A DNA stretch of 7,218 nucleotides, taken from Cyclobacteriaceae bacterium (GTDB lineage: Bacteria > Bacteroidota > Bacteroidia > Cytophagales > Cyclobacteriaceae). Of the stretch, positions 1 to 3,874 are shown piece by piece. The DNA is taken from positions 1-7,218 of the forward strand of contig JAOUOM010000094.1 in the NCBI GenBank assembly GCA_029880385.1, given 5' to 3'. The translations under genes were made by a program, and so were the position numbers. The notes under the pieces are model-generated. The model was not told the DNA's origin and did not search any database. It saw nothing but the letters and a program-made list of their open reading frames with translations. Numbering within the stretch: position 1 is the stretch's first letter; every line of letters starts with the position of its first letter.

Positions 1-789
1 TGCCAGGTACTGGAGGTAGGCATTCACATTAAATAACGGTTCCAGTTTTTCCTGCAATTGCTGGATGGGTGTGAGGTTAAGGATTTTTATAAAATTGGCC
101 AGATCGGAATAATTATCCAGCGAAGTGTTTGTTTTCAGTGCATAGGCACGGCGACCATTGTTTTCATATTTGTATAAATCGGGTGCCGGGCCGAGGTAAT
201 CGAGATCTGCCGGCCAGAGGCATTTGTAGAGGTTGCCCCGGTCCGAACCATACCGAAGGGAAACGTATGTTTCGTCGATATGCTCTACCTGGATGTACAA
301 ACCCTTGTATTCACCATTGATGTAGAGCGCAACATGGTTGGCACGAGGAGCAGACAGCCCCCATTCGTGTAGTATATCCCAGTACAATTTGGCCCGGATA
401 ATGCCCGGGTCATTGTGTTCGCCATTAAGGTTGATTTTTTCCAATCCGTAAAAGTTTCGGCCTTTCACAAAGGTATTGAATGACACTTTGAACGATTTTT
501 TGGCGGAGACACGGGACGTATTGCCCCGTAAACGAAAGCCGACATTTTCCAATGTATCTGTTCCCAGGCTATGTTGATAAATAAAGGTGGCCATGTATTC
601 TTCATTTGAAAAGGCATTTTTCGGTGCCAAAAGCCGGTGCATAGAAAGCGGATCGATTTGAATATCCATCCGATAAACCTGGTCATCGGAAAACACAGGC
701 ACTGATGTAGGCAATGCGACCTGAGCGGTCAATTGGACGGGGACTATCCACGCAAACAAAAGAGGCCAAATGAAAAACGGGTTTTTCAT
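1..789 (-). CDS. CotH kinase family protein, secreted, 3' end off the window
   Basis: The reverse strand is open from the ATG at 789-787 to the window edge, giving 263 codons without a stop. Upstream in frame there is a TGA at 828-826 and no other ATG, so this start is firm. Residues 1-22 form a signal peptide (MKNPFF, hydrophobic core, TA then Q23). CotH-family marks follow in order: VYRMDIQID near 38-46, GFRLRGNTSR at 84-93 with KKSFKVSF after it, KINLNGEHNDP at 118-128, IIRAKLYWDIL at 130-140 and YKGLYIQVEHID at 161-172. These match the N-lobe of CotH atypical protein kinases, first known from Bacillus spore coats, where CotH phosphorylates coat proteins. The region with the metal-binding aspartates should lie past residue 263, so kinase competence cannot be judged, nor whether it ends in a sorting domain. 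It is divergent from another CotH-type gene. The substrate is unknown; family assignment is confident, activity is inferred. Confidence 0.88.
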   Translation of the reverse strand, partial: MKNPFFIWPLLFAWIVPVQLTAQVALPTSVPVFSDDQVYRMDIQIDPLSMHRLLAPKNAFSNEEYMATFIYQHSLGTDTLENVGFRLRGNTSRVSAKKSFKVSFNTFVKGRNFYGLEKINLNGEHNDPGIIRAKLYWDILHEWGLSAPRANHVALYINGEYKGLYIQVEHIDETYVSLRYGSDRGNLYKCLWPADLDYLGPAPDLYKYENNGRRAYALKTNTSLDNYSDLANFIKILNLTPIQQLQEKLEPLFNVNAYLQYLA

Positions 790-873
790 ATAGGTAAAGA
801 AAGGGACTTTAATGGAAACAACGTGTCAGTTGTATGGATCCGGCAGGTATTTGGTGTAAAATCCATGTAACAG

Positions 874-913
874 AGGCCCCACAACTGAAAATGCATGAAT
901 CATAAGGGGGCCT
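874..913. promoter_or_regulatory. 40-bp interrupted dyad between the divergent CotH genes
   Basis: The arms AGGCCCC (874-880) and GGGGCCT (907-913) are perfect reverse complements. They are centred exactly on the small palindrome ATGCAT at 891-896; both midpoints fall at 893.5. The arms are all G/C except the outer base, in an otherwise A/T-leaning stretch. The site lies 84 bp from the start of the left gene and 114 bp from the start of the right gene, with neither gene transcribed into it, so a terminator role is unlikely. An operator serving one or both genes is the simplest reading. The near -7 box TAAATTTA at 928-935 (last base differs from TAnnTTTG; self-complementary) would place the dyad just upstream of a promoter for the right-hand gene. 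This is inference. Confidence 0.4.
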
Positions 914-1006
914 ACGGGAAAATCTGATAAATTTACAGAGATAGCCCACCGTTTTTTCTTTGGATAAAATGGAACCCAGTAAACAGGTTTTGGGTACAAC
1001 AGATGT

Positions 1007-1018
1007 AAATGATCATTT
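1007..1018. repeat. 12-bp palindrome AAATGATCATTT, copy 1
   Basis: This is a perfect 12-bp palindrome ending 9 bp before the ATG of the second CotH gene. It contains the in-frame TGA (1010-1012) that closes the frame upstream of that start. The identical palindrome, with a matching C after it, occurs again at 3705-3716. Its place next to a start codon could matter for mRNA structure or protein binding, but chance is possible. Confidence 0.3.
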
Positions 1019-1027
1019 CCACATGCC

Positions 1028-2647
1028 ATGAAAAAGTATTTCCTGTTTTCCCTGATCCTGTTTTCCCTGATCCTCTTTTCAATCGGACAGCCCATTACGT
1101 CTTCCAACCTTCCCATTTTGATAATCGATACGGAGGGTGCTACCATTGTGGATGAACCCAAAGTAAAGGCCAATTTGTCTGTCATTTACCAGGGTGCCGG
1201 GATTACCAATTTTGTAACGGATGTACCATCTCATTACCAGGGGCCTATTGGCATAGAGTATCGTGGCTCGTCCAGTCAGTTTTTGTTTGATAAAAAAGGG
1301 TATGGAATCGAATTTAGAAAACCCGATGGCCTGGATTCGTCGGGAAGTGTCTTTGGCTTTCCGGCCGAAGAAGACTGGGTTCTCAATGGCCCCTATTCGG
1401 ACAAGACACTGATACGGAATATACTGGCCTATCATTTATGGGAACAAACCGGACGATATGGCCCGCGCAATATACCGGTGGAGCTTCTCGTCAATTCAAA
1501 TTATGAGGGCGTGTATGTGTGGATGGAAAAAATAAAGCGGGATTCTAACCGGGTAGCTATCAGTAAGCTTACGGCTTTGGAAAATACGGGGGATGACCTG
1601 ACCGGGGGATATCTTGTCAAACTCGATAAGTTTGACGGCTCCAACAGTGGAGGAGGGTGGGCATCGCCCATCGAACCACCCCGAAAGCAACGCGACGACC
1701 AGGTCATCTACTTCCAATACGACTACCCAAAAGGGCGTGACATTACCCAATCCCAAAAAGCATACATTGAAACGTATGTCACGGCGTTTGAACATGCATT
1801 GGCCAGTCCGGGTTTCAAAGACCCGTTGACGGGATACCGGCAGTATGCAGACGTTTCTTCTTTCATCGACCTGGCTCTTCTCAATGAAATTAGCAGAAAT
1901 GTGGATGGGTATCGGCTGAGCACATTTTTACAAAAAGAAAAAGACAGTAAAGGAGGCAAACTGGCTGTGGCCACCGTTTGGGATTTTAACCTTGCGTTTG
2001 GCAATGCCAATTACTGCGAAGGATGGAACGAGGAGGGTTGGGCCTGGGATTTTAATGAATATTGTAGTCATGACTTTTGGCTTATCCCTTTTTGGTGGCG
2101 ACGATTTTTGCAGGATCCGCAATATGTGGCGGATTTGAAAAACCGATGGAATACCCTGCGGACAGGACCCTTCCAGACGGATAGACTGCTGAACTACATT
2201 GACTCAATGGCGCAGGTACTCGATGAACCACAGGCACGAAACTTTACAAGATGGCCAGTGCTGGGGCAATGGGTATGGCCAAACCCGGAAGATCATATCG
2301 GCTTAACCTATCAGCAGGAAATTGATTATTTGAAAATGTGGCTGTCCGCACGTCTCGATTGGCTGGACACAAACATTAATTTACTGGAAGCCCAAACCCC
2401 AATGGGATTGAACGACGGGATTGCGTCCCTGACTGTCTATCCCAACCCGGTCAGTCAGGAATTTCGCATCCTGTCAAGAAATTCCGTGCTGGACATACGC
2501 CTATATGATATGAACGGGCGAACTATGAAACACTGGACACAGGCACAGGAAGGGTATGAAGTGGCCTTACTCAAGCCGGGGCTTTATGTGTTGGCTGTTC
2601 GTTTTGAGGATCAATCCGAAGTGAAATATTTACTACGAAAAGAGTAG
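1028..2647 (+). CDS. CotH kinase family protein with T9SS C-terminal sorting domain
   Basis: A 539-residue secreted protein. The ATG at 1028 is the first in frame after a TGA at 1010-1012. Residues 1-20 form a signal peptide with the repetitive core LFSLILFSLILFS. The CotH domain covers roughly 28-455: EYRGSSSQ at 77-84, KGYGIEFR, a tract with DWVLNGPYSDKTLIRN, YEGVYVWMEKIKRD at 159-172, GGYLVKLDKFDG near 193-204, NEISRNVDGYR at 286-296 and WDFNLAFGN at 318-326. D319 sits in a DFN triplet that plausibly replaces the DFG-type metal-binding aspartate of kinases, so the active site looks intact. A tail from about residue 466 starts YPNP (471-474), continues with LYDMNGR, and ends GLYVL...LLRKE: a type A T9SS sorting domain directing outer-membrane export and surface anchoring or release. 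The likely role is an extracytoplasmic atypical protein kinase. Substrate and phosphate donor outside the cell are unknown. It converges with the next gene. Confidence 0.92.
   Translation: MKKYFLFSLILFSLILFSIGQPITSSNLPILIIDTEGATIVDEPKVKANLSVIYQGAGITNFVTDVPSHYQGPIGIEYRGSSSQFLFDKKGYGIEFRKPDGLDSSGSVFGFPAEEDWVLNGPYSDKTLIRNILAYHLWEQTGRYGPRNIPVELLVNSNYEGVYVWMEKIKRDSNRVAISKLTALENTGDDLTGGYLVKLDKFDGSNSGGGWASPIEPPRKQRDDQVIYFQYDYPKGRDITQSQKAYIETYVTAFEHALASPGFKDPLTGYRQYADVSSFIDLALLNEISRNVDGYRLSTFLQKEKDSKGGKLAVATVWDFNLAFGNANYCEGWNEEGWAWDFNEYCSHDFWLIPFWWRRFLQDPQYVADLKNRWNTLRTGPFQTDRLLNYIDSMAQVLDEPQARNFTRWPVLGQWVWPNPEDHIGLTYQQEIDYLKMWLSARLDWLDTNINLLEAQTPMGLNDGIASLTVYPNPVSQEFRILSRNSVLDIRLYDMNGRTMKHWTQAQEGYEVALLKPGLYVLAVRFEDQSEVKYLLRKE
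1042..1080 (+). repeat. 15-bp in-frame tandem repeat encoding the signal-peptide core
   Basis: The unit CCTGTTTTCCCTGAT occurs twice back to back (1042-1056 and 1057-1071) without mismatch. A third partial copy of 9 bases (1072-1080) has one change. Fifteen bases are five codons, so the array encodes LFSLI-type repeats that form the hydrophobic core of the signal peptide. Gain or loss of a unit by slipped-strand replication would keep the frame and change the core length by five residues. Confidence 0.9.
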
Positions 2648-2662
2648 GGCAATTCTCTTGTT

Positions 2663-3172
2663 CTATTCCCACGTGAGGGTGTTCTCTGTTTTGTCACGGT
2701 ACATCCGGCAGCTTTTGACCACACCGTCACGGCGTACGTGCACGAGGTTTTCCTGATCGTCAAAAACCTCTTTCATCAGCGTATTGGTGATGTTCAGTTG
2801 TGAAAAAGATTTCAATTTTTCCACTTCCATAAAACACCAGAGCACATCCGTTTCCATTTCACCGCCCAGGTATACGTATTCAATAGGCCTATCCCCATTT
2901 TTTATGATCAGTTTTTCATGAAAATAGGTCTTGAGGTAGCCATGCAGTTCATGTTGCCGTGTCGGGTCTGTGATATCAAAGGAAGCATCGCCACTATAGT
3001 GTTGGATGGCGACTTCCAGATCGTCGATAAAAAGACGCACGGAGATTTTCATGTGCCTATCATCCGTTTTATACGTTACATCACAAACGCTAATGTGAAA
3101 AGGGTGGAGAAGGCTTAAATTTGCCATCCCGGCAAATATCAACCGGATGAATAACGGGTAGATCATAATCAT
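2663..3172 (-). CDS. DUF6702 family exported protein, possible HupE partner
   Basis: A 169-residue protein on the reverse strand, with stop TAG at 2665-2663 and the upstream-most ATG at 3172-3170. The frame closes upstream at 3190-3188. ATGs at codons 3 and 16 are alternatives, but the codon-16 start would remove the signal peptide. Residues 1-22 are hydrophobic after R10 and lead into HPFHISV (23-29), the typical opening of this family. Further marks are KISVRLFIDDLEVAI (42-56), YVYLGGEMETDVLWCFMEVE in the middle and VFDDQENLVHVRRDG (136-150). I recognise this as DUF6702, a Bacteroidota family without a known function, often near HupE/UreJ-like and M1 peptidase genes, as here. The layout resembles the extracytoplasmic domain fused to HupE/UreJ-like proteins elsewhere, so a metal-related partner role is inferred. 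Similar proteins are sometimes labelled peptidase E; nothing here supports peptidase activity. It converges with the second CotH gene and diverges from the HupE-like gene. Confidence 0.82.
   Translation of the reverse strand: MIMIYPLFIRLIFAGMANLSLLHPFHISVCDVTYKTDDRHMKISVRLFIDDLEVAIQHYSGDASFDITDPTRQHELHGYLKTYFHEKLIIKNGDRPIEYVYLGGEMETDVLWCFMEVEKLKSFSQLNITNTLMKEVFDDQENLVHVRRDGVVKSCRMYRDKTENTLTWE
3094..3123 (+). promoter_or_regulatory. Candidate Bacteroidota promoter for the HupE-like gene
   Basis: TAAATTTG at 3116-3123 is an exact match to the -7 box TAnnTTTG. TGTG at 3094-3097, one base off the -33 box TTTG, lies 18 bp upstream. Transcription would start near 3129-3131 and leave a leader of about 55 nt before the ATG at 3185. 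The promoter lies inside the 5' part of the opposite DUF6702 gene, as expected because only 12 bp separate the two start codons. Spacing and boxes are plausible, but chance matches occur in A/T-rich DNA. Confidence 0.45.
3119..3137. promoter_or_regulatory. Perfect inverted repeat overlapping the -7 box, candidate operator
   Basis: ATTTGCC (3119-3125) and GGCAAAT (3131-3137) are perfect 7-bp reverse complements around the 5-bp spacer ATCCC. The left arm shares five bases with the candidate -7 box at 3116-3123, and the right arm would span the expected transcription start. A repressor binding here would block the HupE-like gene's promoter and could also affect the divergent DUF6702 gene, whose codons 13-18 encode the site. 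It could instead be a coincidence of coding sequence. Confidence 0.4.
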
Positions 3173-3174
3173 TA

Positions 3175-3182
3175 CAAAAATA
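3175..3182 (-). promoter_or_regulatory. Exact -7 box match on the reverse strand, before the DUF6702 start
   Basis: Reverse-strand TATTTTTG (3182 down to 3175) matches TAnnTTTG exactly and fills most of the 12-bp gap between the divergent start codons. It ends 2 bp before the DUF6702 ATG, so transcription would begin at or just inside the first codons. The first ATG would then be lost or leaderless, and the ATG at 3166-3164 could be used. The nearest reverse-strand TTG is 26 bp upstream, farther than usual, so this promoter is doubtful. Confidence 0.25.
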
Positions 3183-3184
3183 CA

Positions 3185-3769
3185 ATGTCAGAATTTAGTT
3201 TATACTATCAACTGGGTATGGAGCACATCCTCGATATCAGGGGGTATGACCACCTGTTATTTGTCGTGGCACTCAGTGTGCTGTACCAATTGAGTGATTG
3301 GAAGAAGGTGTTGGTTTTGGTGACGGCGTTTACGGTTGGCCACTCCATTACACTTGCGCTGGCCACGCTCAGCCTTATTCGTGTCAATGTCGATCTGATC
3401 GAACTGCTTATTCCCGTTACTATTGTCGTTACGGCACTTTCCAATCTGTTTGTAAAAGAAGGCAACCACCAGACTGCACGCAAATTTTCAATCAATTACT
3501 TGTTTGCGGGCTTTTTTGGCTTGATTCACGGTATGGGATTTTCCAATTACCTTAAAAGTCTTTTGGGCAGGGATCAATCAATCCTAACGCAACTTTTCGC
3601 CTTTAATATAGGACTTGAGGTCGGACAAATAATAATAGTAGGTTTATTCCTTTTGGTGAGCTTTATTTTCGTCTCCATTTTGGGCGTCGTACGCCGTGAC
3701 TGGAAAATGATCATTTCATCGGCCGTTGCCGGAATTGCCCTTATGATGCTACTGGAGGCAGCCTATTGA
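3185..3769 (+). CDS. HupE/UreJ-family polytopic membrane protein
   Basis: A 194-residue inner-membrane protein with about six membrane segments (near 21-36, 42-64, 70-90, 103-121, 134-165 and 172-192). The conserved polar residues of the family are present: H14 in GMEHILDIRGYDH with D22-H23, FTVGHS with H53, E73 in a membrane segment, GLIHGMGF with H115, and FNIGLEVGQ with E145. This pattern matches the HupE/UreJ_2 group. Some HupE/UreJ proteins are nickel permeases serving hydrogenase or urease; the substrate of the Bacteroidota group is not established, and no hydrogenase or urease gene is visible here. The ATG at 3185 is 12 bp from the divergent DUF6702 start and has an A-rich leader without a Shine-Dalgarno sequence. 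A candidate promoter with an inverted repeat lies at 3094-3137. The gene reads toward the M1 peptidase gene, 105 bp before it. Family call is firm; metal transport is inferred. Confidence 0.88.
   Translation: MSEFSLYYQLGMEHILDIRGYDHLLFVVALSVLYQLSDWKKVLVLVTAFTVGHSITLALATLSLIRVNVDLIELLIPVTIVVTALSNLFVKEGNHQTARKFSINYLFAGFFGLIHGMGFSNYLKSLLGRDQSILTQLFAFNIGLEVGQIIIVGLFLLVSFIFVSILGVVRRDWKMIISSAVAGIALMMLLEAAY
3705..3716. repeat. 12-bp palindrome AAATGATCATTT, copy 2
   Basis: A perfect palindrome inside the coding sequence for the last membrane segment region of the HupE-like gene, identical to the one at 1007-1018 (13 bases shared, including the C that follows). It may be explained by coding sequence alone; it is listed because the exact repetition within 3 kb is unusual. 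Confidence 0.25.
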
Positions 3770-3874
3770 GAATGATTTTTATTTTACAAGGCGAATCGGC
3801 TGGTCTGTTATGAATCACTGAAAAAAACTGACGGAGGCTTGATTCTCACAACAAAAACAAACAACAAGTTAACC
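3770..3874 (+). other. Leader between the HupE-like and M1 genes, A/C-rich before the start
   Basis: These 105 bp hold no exact TAnnTTTG box and no clear terminator, so read-through from the HupE-like gene is possible. GAATCA (3812-3817) and TGATTC (3840-3845) form a weak 6-bp inverted repeat with a 22-base loop. The last 30 bases are almost only A and C. GGAGG at 3833-3837 is too far (37 nt) from the ATG at 3875 and only 1 nt from a TTG, so it is not a working ribosome-binding site for either. Confidence 0.5.

Larger units (their letters stand above)
790..1027. other. Divergent intergenic region of the CotH pair
   Basis: These 238 bp separate two start codons that point away from each other, so promoters for both genes should lie here. 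No exact TAnnTTTG box was found on either strand; the nearest is TAAATTTA at 928-935, without a convincing -33 TTTG partner. Neither start codon has a Shine-Dalgarno sequence, which is usual for Bacteroidota. The region holds the 40-bp dyad at 874-913 and the 12-bp palindrome at 1007-1018. A reverse reading frame crossing this region has no family features and is taken as chance. Confidence 0.6.

Noticed and set aside
465..686. Alternative reverse-strand frame of 73 codons within the left CotH gene
   Set aside because: It is a shifted frame of the CotH coding sequence, which carries convincing family motifs throughout.
826..1185. Reverse-strand frame of 119 codons across the CotH intergenic region
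   Set aside because: It overlaps the signal-peptide and N-terminal coding part of the second CotH gene, has no signal or family motif, and looks like a chance frame.
2640..2659. AAGAG/CTCTT stem between the convergent CotH and DUF6702 genes as a bidirectional terminator
   Set aside because: The stem has only 5 bp (7 with a bulge), the loop is 10 bases, and there is no strong T-run on the forward side. The gap is otherwise only 15 bp.
2918..3118. Forward frame of 66 codons inside the DUF6702 gene
   Set aside because: It lies opposite a gene with clear family motifs and has no recognisable features of its own.
2663..3172. Peptidase E as a name for the DUF6702 protein
   Set aside because: The protein has no recognisable serine-dipeptidase nucleophile motif and carries an export signal and the DUF6702 pattern instead.
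3812..3845. GAATCA/TGATTC inverted repeat upstream of the M1 gene as an operator
   Set aside because: The arms are only 6 bp with a 22-base asymmetric interior, within chance expectation.
3839..3874. TTG start that would lengthen the M1 peptidase by 12 residues
   Set aside because: It would put a polar stretch in front of a good signal peptide, and the GGAGG before it is only 1 nt away, too close to work.
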